Position numbers and translations under genes: made by a program
In this document: positions 14,972-23,490 of the stretch, one piece after another
How the letters are laid out: each line of letters starts with the position of its first letter
How positions within the stretch are numbered: the first letter of the stretch is position 1
Notes under the pieces: generated by a model
Seen by the model: the letters and a program-made list of their open reading frames with translations, nothing else
What the model was told of the DNA's origin: nothing
Database searches by the model: none
IMG/VR virus record: IMGVR_UViG_3300046777_001138
Span: 1 to 52,988 of that record
Strand: one strand, 5' to 3'
DNA from: a virus
DNA: 52,988 nucleotides

Positions 14972-15163
14972 ATGTACACAATACATATGGATGAATACAA
15001 AAGGGATGTGTGGATAAGTCCGTACATGAAAAATGTAGAATTGCATTTTGAGATTGACGGTGAAACACTGGTGTATCAATTTACACCTAAGGTAGCCAAA
15101 GACATTGCAGCCGATCTTATTCGATTCGCTGATGACATAGAAAAGTTTGGTCCACATGCCTAG
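14972..15163 (+). CDS. Small paralogous-family protein, 63 aa
   Basis: It shares the C-terminal pattern TPKVAKDIAADLIRFADDIE with the proteins at 3537 and 43977. AGGGG lies seven bases before the second of two adjacent ATGs, at 14972. Function is unknown. It lies between virion-like genes and overlaps the next gene by 8 bp. Confidence 0.65.
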   Translation: MYTIHMDEYKRDVWISPYMKNVELHFEIDGETLVYQFTPKVAKDIAADLIRFADDIEKFGPHA

Positions 15164-15596
15164 TTTCAATTGTTACTCCGATCAGTCTTCACCAGATGAA
15201 GCATTGCTCAGGCCATGGCCCAAGTGTGGCATTGAATCCTTGCCGTCATCCATATCTGGTACAGTAAGTTATTCCGGTACTGCGCCTTTAGTGTGTCCCT
15301 ACGCTGACGGTACCTATGCAGTAACATGGACGCAGAACAATCCATGTTCCACAACTTATATAACAGTTGGGCACCCGATTGCTATTACGATCAATCTCCC
15401 AGCGTATATACCGGGTGAACATGATACTGGCACAGGAATATTTGGGTTCACTACGAACTATGTTACCACAGCGTTGAACCAAGGCTCATGCGTGTGGGAT
15501 GGGACTAATTGGGTATTCTCAGCGAACTGGTCTGGGTTCCTAGTAGTAGGAGCAGAGACTTGTTCGATGGCTGTTGAAATAACAGGAGTAGGATAA
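15156..15596 (+). CDS. Putative virion protein, Ig-like/beta-rich, 146 aa
   Basis: Secreted-looking composition but no signal peptide. It is rich in Thr, Ser, Gly and Cys (six cysteines). Repeating strands such as GTVSYSGTAPLVCPYADGTY and a W-rich end (WDGTNWVFSANW) resemble phage surface beta-sandwich proteins. It would be a minor capsid or fibre component. It overlaps genes on both sides, so it is co-translated. Confidence 0.55.
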   Translation: MPSFNCYSDQSSPDEALLRPWPKCGIESLPSSISGTVSYSGTAPLVCPYADGTYAVTWTQNNPCSTTYITVGHPIAITINLPAYIPGEHDTGTGIFGFTTNYVTTALNQGSCVWDGTNWVFSANWSGFLVVGAETCSMAVEITGVG

Positions 15597-15796
15597 TGGA
15601 TAATGGATTGGAGAAGGAGTATGAGAACGCTGAGGAATACTACCAGACCATACGAGAGATATTTGTTGAATTGATCGACAAAGATACTACCGAATTTTAT
15701 TTGACAGCCTGCTTCTATCGATTTATGGATGCTCGGCGTAGAGTACTTGATCTACGCAATGCACTACTCACTTCCAGAGTAAACAATAATGGGTAG
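15596..15796 (+). CDS. Hypothetical protein, 66 aa
   Basis: Unrecognised acidic-to-basic helical protein (EYENAEEYYQTIREIFVELI then MDARRRVLDLRNALLTSR). It is coupled to its neighbours by a TAATG start and an 8-bp 3' overlap. It may be a small assembly factor for the flanking virion-like proteins. Confidence 0.6.
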   Translation: MDNGLEKEYENAEEYYQTIREIFVELIDKDTTEFYLTACFYRFMDARRRVLDLRNALLTSRVNNNG

Positions 15797-16886
15797 AGGC
15801 TTTCACGCTACACGCCTACAAGGCTCCTGCTTTTCCAATGTCCTGTCTGGGTATCAACTCGGACAGGCTACTGCCCACATTGTATGGGGTGTGAACGATG
15901 TAGCTGCCCCACAGACTGACATTACATCCGGTGGATGTTGGTATGATTCAACGCATACTAGCTACCCTATGGTTCCTACGCTGAAGGGTAAATCCTCCTA
16001 CGCATACGGTTACACTCCACAGACTGGTGATAAGGAATTACCCAGCGAATGGTATTTTGACCTAGCCGAGTTGGATAGCAAGGTAGGTCCATACAAGATT
16101 ACTAATCCATTCTTCCCGATCTATTCAAAGACTATTAAGGGATTCAGGTTCAAGAACAGTCAATGTGTTCTTCCTCTGGTGAAGAAGAGATCCAATGTAT
16201 CCCCGATCATGCAGGGGTTCACAGATGTGTATTGGACTGACTTCTATCCTCAGGATCCTTTACAGACTGACATTGGAACGGATTGGCTAGGTAACATCTA
16301 CAACGATGGTGCATCAGCCAGTCAATACATGATGCACTCCGCTGGAGTAACGGAGCCATTCCTTGGCGAAGAGTTTTACGAGGATACTGAGTCAAGTATC
16401 GACAAGTCAAAAGCAGACTACCAGATTGGATTCAGCCCATTCTGTGATCCCATCAAGATCTACAACGATCAGAACACTCAGATTGGATCCGCCGACGGTA
16501 TGGCTTTCCAGCTCTTCATCTTCAACGGGATGATCAAGGATCGTCTCAAACCGGTGTTAAAGCCTGAGGATCCTACTCGATACCTTGATACTGAACTACA
16601 GTATTTTTCCGTGGAATTATGGTCATATTTATCGGTCACCTCGCTGCCCGGATATACGCTTAAGAGTCCTAGGCTATTCACGGAGCGTTGGTGGTATTAC
16701 ACTCAGGAAGGGTTGAAGACTGGATCGGTATCTCCCAGCGACCCTTACTTCTTCCTCACCAACTCGATGAAACAGACCAGAAGCATTCAGTTCAACTTGG
16801 CGGATAACTCAAACAATCCCCTGCATACGCCGACGAAGGCATATACAATACCTTGGTCAGGCGGTCGTATCTATCTTACAGCGTGA
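15789..16886 (+). CDS. Putative virion-associated protein, 365 aa
   Basis: No family was recognised. It is aromatic- and glycine-rich, beta-predicted, with no membrane segment. It begins MGRGFHATRLQGSCFSNVLS, has many Tyr/Trp pairs (FTERWWYYTQEG), and ends TIPWSGGRIYLTA. The composition and the neighbours suggest a structural protein of the virion surface. It overlaps the preceding gene by 8 bp. Confidence 0.6.
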   Translation: MGRGFHATRLQGSCFSNVLSGYQLGQATAHIVWGVNDVAAPQTDITSGGCWYDSTHTSYPMVPTLKGKSSYAYGYTPQTGDKELPSEWYFDLAELDSKVGPYKITNPFFPIYSKTIKGFRFKNSQCVLPLVKKRSNVSPIMQGFTDVYWTDFYPQDPLQTDIGTDWLGNIYNDGASASQYMMHSAGVTEPFLGEEFYEDTESSIDKSKADYQIGFSPFCDPIKIYNDQNTQIGSADGMAFQLFIFNGMIKDRLKPVLKPEDPTRYLDTELQYFSVELWSYLSVTSLPGYTLKSPRLFTERWWYYTQEGLKTGSVSPSDPYFFLTNSMKQTRSIQFNLADNSNNPLHTPTKAYTIPWSGGRIYLTA

Positions 16887-16894
16887 GGTGAGTT

Positions 16895-17053
16895 ATGCAA
16901 GGATTATACATAGCGATCTTCTTTCTTTCCTGCCTAGGTCTTGCAGACATCGCTACTACTCGTGACAAGATACCAGAGTCTGAAGTGAAGGTAAAGTTTT
17001 ACTTGATCGTAGCTATGATGTGTATTCTTGGCCTCCTTACTTGTAGGATCTAG
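16895..17053 (+). CDS. Small two-TM membrane protein, 52 aa
   Basis: Encoded between two virion-like genes. It starts at an ATG preceded by GAGGTGAG. Two hydrophobic segments, GLYIAIFFLSCLGLADIA and YLIVAMMCILGLLTC, are separated by a charged loop (TTRDKIPESEVKVK), so a hairpin membrane protein is likely. A holin-like or accessory membrane function is possible but unproved. Confidence 0.6.
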   Translation: MQGLYIAIFFLSCLGLADIATTRDKIPESEVKVKFYLIVAMMCILGLLTCRI

Positions 17054-17055
17054 TA

Positions 17056-19023
17056 ATGCCATTCTGGCTCTGCGTACAAACATCGTTCACCCTGCAAGTA
17101 GCTTCACCTAATGCAGGGTATCCTTTTGTCGTCGAATCTGACGAATCCCCCGGTTACATCCGTGTTCTCGGGCCATTCGATACCGAAGAGCTTGCCAACG
17201 CTGCGAACATCGTTCCATTCAATCCTTTGGAGGCTCCTGCTGGACCTAACACTACCAAGGGATTCTACGCATATTGTGCGTACAATAGCAACACAAACAC
17301 CGCAGTAGTTGCGGAGTTTGACAATCCGCCAACAAGACTTATTGCTACCACAGCGTATGGTCCCTATGACACAGAGGAACTTGCTCAGGCTAAAGCTGAT
17401 ACGATGTTCTGTTCCAAATCGTTTACACCTGCGTTCGATGTATGCGATCCGACACCAAGAGCCAAGACTAACCCAGATCTTGAATGTTCCCTCGTCTGTT
17501 CCTCGCTTCAATGGCCACAGCAGTCAGGAACCATCCAAGTAAAGTTCTACGCTAATGTCTGTGGAGAGGATGATCCATTATCCTCACCATGCCTTGGCGG
17601 TATCTACCAGATCCCTTTGGGATGTGCCCCCAGCCTTGAGCCTGTCCAAGCAACCTGTTGGAATGGTTACACAGGTACATTCAATGTTGCCCTGATCACT
17701 GATCCACCAAGAGGATACACCCTGCGTATGTCAGGGACGATGTGTATTGACCCAGACTCTAACTTTGTGACCGTCTCAGTGGCCCTAGAACGGCTTGTGA
17801 ATCCAGTTGACCTAGATCCCAACAATCCACCCGATCTGCCCGTATGGTCCAATTGTGGGTCATTTGGAGGCAGGATACCGATTACGACTCCACAACCCGA
17901 CAAAACAAAGAACAGGATCTATGTTTCTGATCTGGAAGGATTCAACCCATCCTGTGCAGGACTCTCAGGCTGTGTACAGTATGTACAGTACTCAGTCTTC
18001 CTGATTCCTCAACAGTTCGGATGTGATGGTACGGCTAACGGTGGACCGCTGACTACCAACCGCTGTAACATGTCAACGAACATGCACGCTTACTCGTGTA
18101 TGTCAGCGTTGATTGAACCGTTGGCAGTAAGTCCTGTCCCAGCGTTCAGGGCACAGTTTGTACAGATGGGTGCTAACGCTACGACTTCGACAGAGGAACA
18201 TGGGTGTTTCTATGTCACACAGCCAACAGCCGGAAACTATGTTGCGGATCCCTCCCCCAAGTTCTTTTCCGCTAATAGCATCGGAGGATGTGGGTGCCCT
18301 AGTGACGATGTGGTTGGGGCTACCCAGCAGATTCAGTTCGGGAAAGCAGCGGGATTTCAGGTATTCGTCAAGCGAGTTAATGGCGGCTCATTTTGCGTCG
18401 GTATGCGCCGGGGTGATAGCGACACTTGGGTAGTTAAGTCTGGAGCAGACATTACCCACATTCAGGACTCGATCCCGTATGTAGATGTGATTCAGTTTTC
18501 CACATTCAACGCTAAGTTGACGATCTACATGCTTCAGTTTCCATCTCCTGAGATTGCAGGATGCTACAATGGAAATGAGCATCCTCCGACTACAGGACCT
18601 TGGCCTTACATTGAAGACGATGCGTTAGTATACGATCCGTCTGATTCCAGTTATTTAGTCTTTGGTGCTGACGGTTCTGAACTGAAGCCATACGATATCA
18701 TTGTCTGGCAGAAGGCTCCAGTCATGATGGATGCTCCAGCGATGGCTATGGAAGAACCGATATCCAAGCCAGTAGCCAAAAAGCCTCTCAAACTGACTCA
18801 CTCGGTATGGACCGAGAGGATGAGAGAGCCTTGCATCTACGCTGGGAAAGAGATTGAGACCGTTGCTGGATGTGGATGTTCTGGTAAGCCTATGAAGGAA
18901 TGTTCCAAGTTCGGAGTATGTCGTACATCCGGCGTAGATTGGGACACTAGATCAAATGAGCCTACCCACATGAATCCGATTCAATTATGTTTGAAGTGTG
19001 ACGATTATACGAGGAGAAGTTAA
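17056..19023 (+). CDS. Large cysteine-rich virion-like protein, 655 aa
   Basis: The N-terminal region contains two similar segments, LGPFDTEELANAANIV near residue 38 and YGPYDTEELAQAKADT near residue 101. A long beta-rich middle part has many cysteines. The C-terminus has a zinc-ribbon-like tail: CIYAGKEIETVAGCGC, then MKECSKFGVC, and a final CLKCDD. This tail resembles Cys patterns that I associate with planctomycetal and environmental phage proteins, from memory only. It is a candidate receptor-binding or fibre protein. It begins three bases after the small membrane gene. Confidence 0.6.
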   Translation: MPFWLCVQTSFTLQVASPNAGYPFVVESDESPGYIRVLGPFDTEELANAANIVPFNPLEAPAGPNTTKGFYAYCAYNSNTNTAVVAEFDNPPTRLIATTAYGPYDTEELAQAKADTMFCSKSFTPAFDVCDPTPRAKTNPDLECSLVCSSLQWPQQSGTIQVKFYANVCGEDDPLSSPCLGGIYQIPLGCAPSLEPVQATCWNGYTGTFNVALITDPPRGYTLRMSGTMCIDPDSNFVTVSVALERLVNPVDLDPNNPPDLPVWSNCGSFGGRIPITTPQPDKTKNRIYVSDLEGFNPSCAGLSGCVQYVQYSVFLIPQQFGCDGTANGGPLTTNRCNMSTNMHAYSCMSALIEPLAVSPVPAFRAQFVQMGANATTSTEEHGCFYVTQPTAGNYVADPSPKFFSANSIGGCGCPSDDVVGATQQIQFGKAAGFQVFVKRVNGGSFCVGMRRGDSDTWVVKSGADITHIQDSIPYVDVIQFSTFNAKLTIYMLQFPSPEIAGCYNGNEHPPTTGPWPYIEDDALVYDPSDSSYLVFGADGSELKPYDIIVWQKAPVMMDAPAMAMEEPISKPVAKKPLKLTHSVWTERMREPCIYAGKEIETVAGCGCSGKPMKECSKFGVCRTSGVDWDTRSNEPTHMNPIQLCLKCDDYTRRS

Positions 19024-19578
19024 GTGGGAACACCTCTTAGACCAGACGAACTTGCTGATGTAACAGCGACTACAGCCGACTATCTAGTCGTAACACCCAC
19101 GGGAGGGCCAGCAGGACGCTCTACAATCGCAGATGTCCTTGCCCTTGGCTCAGGAGGTGTGTCAAGCCTTAACAGCCTTACAGGGGCACTCAGTATCGTT
19201 GCAGGGACCAATGTGACAGTGACCCCTGCTGGGTCAAACATTACTATCGCTGCCTCTGGTGGTTCCTCAGCGCCGACTGTAAATGCGCAGACTGGCACGA
19301 CCTACACCCTTGTTCTCGGCGATGCAAACAATAGGGTAACGCTGAGTAATACATCCGGTATCACGGTAACTATTCCACCGAACAGTTCTGTAGCCTTTCC
19401 TGTCGGTACTGGAGTAGATCTTGTTCAATTGAACACTGGGCAGGTTACTGTAGCACCGGGATCAGGTGTTACTTTAAATGGTACACCCGGGTTGAAACTA
19501 CGGGCTAGGTACTCAGGATGTAGCATCATTCAGACTGCTGCGAACACATGGGTACTTGTGGGGGATTCCACTCCATGA
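19024..19578 (+). CDS. Putative fibre/appendage protein, 184 aa
   Basis: GTG start with AGGAG eight bases upstream. The middle part has collagen- or fibre-shaft-like low-complexity text (SLNSLTGALSIVAGTNVTVT). The C-terminus matches a fold I have seen in many phage fibre tips: NAQTGTTYTLVLGDANNRVT, then TIPPNSSVAFPVGTGVDLVQ and TANTWVLVGD-like text. It probably belongs to a tail fibre or capsid appendage. Confidence 0.7.
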   Translation: MGTPLRPDELADVTATTADYLVVTPTGGPAGRSTIADVLALGSGGVSSLNSLTGALSIVAGTNVTVTPAGSNITIAASGGSSAPTVNAQTGTTYTLVLGDANNRVTLSNTSGITVTIPPNSSVAFPVGTGVDLVQLNTGQVTVAPGSGVTLNGTPGLKLRARYSGCSIIQTAANTWVLVGDSTP

Positions 19579-20003
19579 ACATTGGCCTTTGGACTCCACA
19601 TGCCCAGATTACATTATGCCCGGGTGGATTCGGTACGCCGACTACACAGACTCGGATGCACTATACAGCGTCGGAACGCCCTGATGTACCGTACATCGTT
19701 GGTGGATGCCTATCAACGCTTGTAGCTGGCAATGATGCCTTAGGCTCATTCCAGAACGCACAGCTAGCGATACCATTCACCATGATCTCAGCAGGGCACA
19801 TCCAAGTGACGCTGACTGTAGGAGGAACCTACTCGTTCCAGCCTACGGTTCAGATCAATGGTACGACATACCTGTCTGCTGCTGGTAATGTTACTGTAGC
19901 TGTATCCGCTGGAAGTAATACTTTAAACTTTTCCATCACACCAGTGGCACCCGGTACAGTGCCTGCTGATGGGATAGCGATAACAGCGATTCTTGGTTTC
20001 TAG
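19575..20003 (+). CDS. Putative virion protein, 142 aa
   Basis: Follows the fibre-like gene with an ATGA overlap and GGGGGATTCC upstream. The N-terminus is aromatic. The C-terminal half (GGTYSFQPTVQINGTTYLSA and an alternating Val/Thr pattern) is a beta-sandwich-like adhesion domain. It is a likely companion of the upstream fibre protein. Confidence 0.55.
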   Translation: MNIGLWTPHAQITLCPGGFGTPTTQTRMHYTASERPDVPYIVGGCLSTLVAGNDALGSFQNAQLAIPFTMISAGHIQVTLTVGGTYSFQPTVQINGTTYLSAAGNVTVAVSAGSNTLNFSITPVAPGTVPADGIAITAILGF

Positions 20004-20021
20004 TTTAAATAGGAGGATGCG

Positions 20022-20231
20022 ATGAGTTCAATGCCTGATTGTCTATTTGAGCGTGAACTTGAACTAATGCGAGAAACAATTCGTGAAACGTGTAGAAATG
20101 ATTTCTTAGCTGAACTTGTCCATAGATATGATCAGAAAGTATACGATCTATCTACTGCTTACGAATACATTAAACGATTAGACGACCCAGATAGGAATAT
20201 GAGGGGAGTCACCCATGTAATTACCTATTAA
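20022..20231 (+). CDS. Hypothetical protein, 69 aa
   Basis: Small helical, charged protein (MSSMPDCLFERELELMRETI). AGGAGGATGCG provides a strong ribosome binding site. It is the last plus-strand gene of this block and overlaps the convergent minus-strand gene by 4 bp. No terminator hairpin is visible between them. Confidence 0.65.
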   Translation: MSSMPDCLFERELELMRETIRETCRNDFLAELVHRYDQKVYDLSTAYEYIKRLDDPDRNMRGVTHVITY

Positions 20232-20584
20232 GCCTTACTGTTCTTAATCATGGCATGGATCTCGGTCAGCTTGGTACCGTGATCCTCAGTCCTCTTGTCC
20301 ACCGTATCAATCTTCTCCAGCGCACGAGTAAGCCTCATTCCTTCAGGCTTCCATTCCAATTGATTTTCAAGTATCCTTGTAGTCGCAGCAGCTACGCTGG
20401 CTAATGTATTCGATGCTTGATCCAGATACGATATGTGTCGTTCAGCAAGTGGCTTGATAACTTCAATGCCAAGCCACTTTAAACTAACCACGAAGACATA
20501 CAAAGCCACGAGAATGCCTACAGCAGGAAGCCCGATCTCTTTGACAGCGGAGACCAGATCTACGAGTTGCATGTCATTCTCCAT
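20228..20584 (-). CDS. Single-TM protein with coiled coil, candidate holin or spanin-like, 118 aa
   Basis: One hydrophobic segment near residues 17-38 (IGLPAVGILVALYVFVVSLK) is followed by a long charged amphipathic helix (NTLASVAAATTRILENQLEW) and a basic C-terminus. This layout fits a BhlA-like holin or an i-spanin. It is the last gene of the minus-strand operon, next to a peptidase and another TM protein. It converges on plus-strand genes. Confidence 0.6.
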   Translation of the reverse strand: MENDMQLVDLVSAVKEIGLPAVGILVALYVFVVSLKWLGIEVIKPLAERHISYLDQASNTLASVAAATTRILENQLEWKPEGMRLTRALEKIDTVDKRTEDHGTKLTEIHAMIKNSKA

Positions 20585-20592
20585 GTATACAC

Positions 20593-20892
20593 CTAAGAGA
20601 TGTAGTTGGCCAAGATCTTCAGCGCCAGTTTGATTGCTACAGAAATGACGATACCAGAGATCAAGCCTTGCTTCATCTCGTTGGCTTCGATCAGCGCAAG
20701 AATAGCTTCCTCTTCAGAAACATTCTCTGCACCTACAAGTTTCTCGGTAGGAATGAATTTGTTCAGGCCATAGCCTGCAACATTCCAAGCTACATGAACA
20801 AGGTCTGCTACAGGAACATCCTTGCCACGAACCTTGTCCAGAAGAAGCATCAAACCTTCTGTAGGTAATTCAACAGGATACGGTACTAACAT
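20593..20892 (-). CDS. C-terminal single-TM protein, lysis-region, 99 aa
   Basis: A soluble N-terminal part ends in a hydrophobic helix near residues 78-98 (LISGIVISVAIKLALKILAN). It sits between a papain-like peptidase and a holin-like gene, so it may be an accessory lysis protein. AAGGGG lies seven bases upstream. A TATAATG box overlaps the start. Confidence 0.6.
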   Translation of the reverse strand: MLVPYPVELPTEGLMLLLDKVRGKDVPVADLVHVAWNVAGYGLNKFIPTEKLVGAENVSEEEAILALIEANEMKQGLISGIVISVAIKLALKILANYIS

Positions 20893-20902
20893 TATAAGCC
20901 CC

Positions 20903-21811
20903 TTAGTAATTTAAGCCAGAGTAATCTAGCTTGTTCTGTTTGAACCCATCAATTCCAGAATACGCCCAACTGTCTCCTTGCCTCAAGATGTAGTTAGCAT
21001 CATCAAAACTGATCCAGAAACACGCACCATTAGGCATATCCACCATAGGACCGGACGCTGAGTTTGGACCCCAGCTATTAACAACCAAAACACCCGGTCG
21101 TTTACCTTTTCGATCCTTGTATGCAATCATGGCCATGGAGTGATTCCATACGCCACTACGCCGACAGAAGCCCTCTTTGTCACGGGTCTGAGTGAACCCA
21201 GCGTTGGATGCGATCTGAATGGCATAGCCAGCCGATATAGCTGCAACCAACTGGTCAATGGTTTTGACCTGAGTAACAGTCTTAATCAGATGCTTTTTGC
21301 CCGATTCGAGCAGGGACTTTGGAGGCCCTTCGGATCCCCACTTTCTCGCTTGAGCTTCGGTGTACACCCCTGCTTCCTCAGCGGAGACGATACCGTATTG
21401 CTGAGAGAACTTAGCACACCAGACAGCGTTTGAGCCATCACCACGGAAGGGAGGACGACCAGAACCGCCGATAAGTACCCTACTGCCCCCATAGACATAA
21501 CTTGGCGAAAGTAGCTTCCATGTTTCCCTGTCGCCATTGTCAATCTCCACAGCGGCTGTTACTTGTGCAGCATTAGTCCACCCAAAACCACAACAGGATC
21601 CAACTGCACCCTGATTCAACGCCGGGAGGGGCTTTCCAGTGACCTTTTCCACACTCTTGAAGAGGAGGACAGTATCCGGGGCTTCTTCTGCACCGTAGAT
21701 CGGTACATCTGAAAACTCTGGATATTGGAGTGTTTCCTTGAAGGCCTCAACGACCCCTTCTTCAGGAGCAACCCAACCATTATCAACAGGAAGTGCGTAT
21801 TCATCTGACAT
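20903..21811 (-). CDS. Papain-fold (C1A) cysteine peptidase, candidate lysin
   Basis: A 302-residue protein with a C1-type active site. Gln67 and Cys73 lie in LNQGAVGSCCGFGWTN (oxyanion glutamine six residues before the nucleophile, as in papain), His224 in GVWNHSMAMIAYKD, and Asn245 in VLVVNSWGPN. The tryptophan that usually follows the catalytic cysteine is a second cysteine. No signal peptide is visible, so export would rely on a holin. Between a tail region and two TM proteins it could cleave a host envelope protein or peptide cross-link during lysis or injection. No standard lysozyme or amidase is seen elsewhere. Confidence 0.8.
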   Translation of the reverse strand: MSDEYALPVDNGWVAPEEGVVEAFKETLQYPEFSDVPIYGAEEAPDTVLLFKSVEKVTGKPLPALNQGAVGSCCGFGWTNAAQVTAAVEIDNGDRETWKLLSPSYVYGGSRVLIGGSGRPPFRGDGSNAVWCAKFSQQYGIVSAEEAGVYTEAQARKWGSEGPPKSLLESGKKHLIKTVTQVKTIDQLVAAISAGYAIQIASNAGFTQTRDKEGFCRRSGVWNHSMAMIAYKDRKGKRPGVLVVNSWGPNSASGPMVDMPNGACFWISFDDANYILRQGDSWAYSGIDGFKQNKLDYSGLNY

Positions 21812-22359
21812 TACTTCACCGGGCCTTTCAACGCTGAGACAACATCTTTTAACACACCTGTCAGTTCCTCAACGCTATTCGCATTCTGGTTACTCAGCCA
21901 GTCACCAAACTTGAACCCCTTAGCGTACTCACCGAACTTAGCGGCATTGAGATTGACAGCAAGAGCCTCAACCATTTGAGGATGAGACCAACCAAGTCCA
22001 CCGGCTTGACCGATTATAGACTCAATCACCGGAACAGCCACCTTACCGGCATCAATCCTTTTCTGAGCATCGGGAACCGACTTGATGAAGATGTTGAGAA
22101 AGTCCTTTGCCCTATCATTCAACTCATCTTCCACAGGAACAGGCGTAGGAGGGATAGGCGCTGGAGGAACAGGTTTTACATCCGGAGCAGCAGAGTCCTT
22201 CGCTAGGAAGATAATAACCCCACCATTGACGATCTTGACCCCGGTAGGCAAGACCGAGATCTGTGCCTGAGTCTTGATCTCAATAGTAGACTTGGATGCA
22301 GGGTCCACTACAATCGTAGTCTGTCCAATCAGCAACAAAGCAAGTAGAGCGTTCATCAT
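21811..22359 (-). CDS. Membrane-anchored or secreted protein, 182 aa
   Basis: A short hydrophobic N-terminus (MMNALLALLLIGQTTIVV) looks like a signal or anchor. A beta-rich part follows, then a proline-rich linker near residues 60-76 (PVPPAPIPPTPVPVE) and a helical C-terminal domain. GGAGAA lies before the double ATG. It is coupled to the peptidase gene by TAATG, so a partner role in lysis or envelope attachment is likely. Confidence 0.6.
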   Translation of the reverse strand: MMNALLALLLIGQTTIVVDPASKSTIEIKTQAQISVLPTGVKIVNGGVIIFLAKDSAAPDVKPVPPAPIPPTPVPVEDELNDRAKDFLNIFIKSVPDAQKRIDAGKVAVPVIESIIGQAGGLGWSHPQMVEALAVNLNAAKFGEYAKGFKFGDWLSNQNANSVEELTGVLKDVVSALKGPVK

Positions 22360-22364
22360 TTCTC

Positions 22365-22658
22365 CTAGAAGTTGGAAGCAGTCACAGTAAACCCAGACTC
22401 ATTTAAAGCCTCAAGTGTCCCCGTACCACTCCATTGGAAGTAATATTGTCCAGCAAATGCGGGAGTGTACAAAATGTAATAACATCCTGTGGAAGTCTTT
22501 ACGACTTCAGGATCGGTTACATACACATAAGTATCAACTGCACCACCTGACAATCGAATCTTGACCGTCACCGTGGTGGGATCTACAAATGTACCGCTAA
22601 CATTGTAAAATGCCCCAGACAGCAACACCGGAGATCCAACTACATAATTCTGAGCCAT
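22365..22658 (-). CDS. Ig-like virion surface protein, 97 aa
   Basis: Beginning MAQNYVVGSPVLLSGAFYNV, with later TGCYYILYTPAFAGQYYFQW, this matches the short Ig-like beta-sandwich proteins found near phage tail-tip genes. GGAGG six bases upstream supports this start over an upstream ATG at 22697. It follows a run of small tail proteins. Confidence 0.65.
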   Translation of the reverse strand: MAQNYVVGSPVLLSGAFYNVSGTFVDPTTVTVKIRLSGGAVDTYVYVTDPEVVKTSTGCYYILYTPAFAGQYYFQWSGTGTLEALNESGFTVTASNF

Positions 22659-22659
22659 G

Positions 22660-22923
22660 TTAGACCTCCAAGGAAGATTGTAAACCGTTAAGATCATTCA
22701 GCGTGGGACCAAGAATGGATCCAACCGCACAGACCACATTCAGGTTCATACTGTTCGTACACACGACATAACCGTAGGGTAGGACTACACCAGCAGCAGA
22801 CCCTGCGAACGCTGTGCTAGTCTGCGTAGACCAGCCAGCATTCACGATGTTAGTCGTAGTACCGGATGGCGCTGACGAAGTTGATGTAGCCCAGTCAGCG
22901 GTAACTGTAACGCTGATAGACAT
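22660..22923 (-). CDS. Small tail-region protein, 87 aa
   Basis: Ser/Thr-rich, hydrophobic beta-like protein (MSISVTVTADWATSTSSAPS). TAATG coupling to the upstream gene places it in the tail operon. No family recognised; a minor virion protein is likely. Confidence 0.55.
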   Translation of the reverse strand: MSISVTVTADWATSTSSAPSGTTTNIVNAGWSTQTSTAFAGSAAGVVLPYGYVVCTNSMNLNVVCAVGSILGPTLNDLNGLQSSLEV

Positions 22924-23342
22924 TAGTTTTGTACTCGCAGATTGGTGCTAACCGTTACAGCAAAGGTCCCACCGCTGGAAGATTGGTTGGTCGTGAAGTC
23001 AATACACCCAACCAATTCGTCGGCGGAAGCAGCACCACCACGGTTCTTATAGATTACACCGTAACGAGCCGTAATCGTTGAAGTAGTCCATGAGGTGACC
23101 GTAGCAGAGATCTCTTGCCTATCGTTTGTGTTATCAACGCTAAGTATGGTAAGAGCGCAAGCATTACCACCAGCGGTATACCCAGTGCCTGTAACCTCGT
23201 TCGTAATGTCCGAACGCTTACTATGATCCTTATCCGGAGTGTACGACGATGTAGTAAGCATCATTTTGAAGCTGTCTGAAGACACATTAACATTACTGTT
23301 AAAGACATCGTTGTAGAACGAATTGTATACAATGCTGGCCAT
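22923..23342 (-). CDS. Conserved phage tail-region protein, 139 aa
   Basis: [55 protein letters not shown] and RYGVIYKNRGGAASADELV match a widespread phage protein family located beside tail fibre genes, probably a virion or tail-tip component. Function is not firmly known. TAATG couplings lie on both sides. Confidence 0.75.
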   Translation of the reverse strand: MASIVYNSFYNDVFNSNVNVSSDSFKMMLTTSSYTPDKDHSKRSDITNEVTGTGYTAGGNACALTILSVDNTNDRQEISATVTSWTTSTITARYGVIYKNRGGAASADELVGCIDFTTNQSSSGGTFAVTVSTNLRVQN

Positions 23343-23482
23343 TACTTGGAGCCTTTCTTGTTAGACTTTCCAGACTTGGATAATGCAATTGCGATTGCTT
23401 GCCGTTGAGGCTTACCGGCTTTCATTTCAGTCTTGATGTTAGCCGATATTACTTTGTTTGAGTTTCCCTTTTTGAGAGGCAT
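23342..23482 (-). CDS. DUF6496-like small basic protein, 46 aa
   Basis: Encodes [20 protein letters not shown] then [20 protein letters not shown] and a Lys-rich tail. This small basic family recurs in many phage genomes (pattern MPLKKG..KKVIS.NIK.EM..GKPQ.QAIAIAL). Its role is unknown and may be nucleic-acid related. AGGAG seven bases before the ATG and a TAATG junction to the next gene support it. Confidence 0.85.
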   Translation of the reverse strand: MPLKKGNSNKVISANIKTEMKAGKPQRQAIAIALSKSGKSNKKGSK

Positions 23483-23490
23483 TGTAGCTC

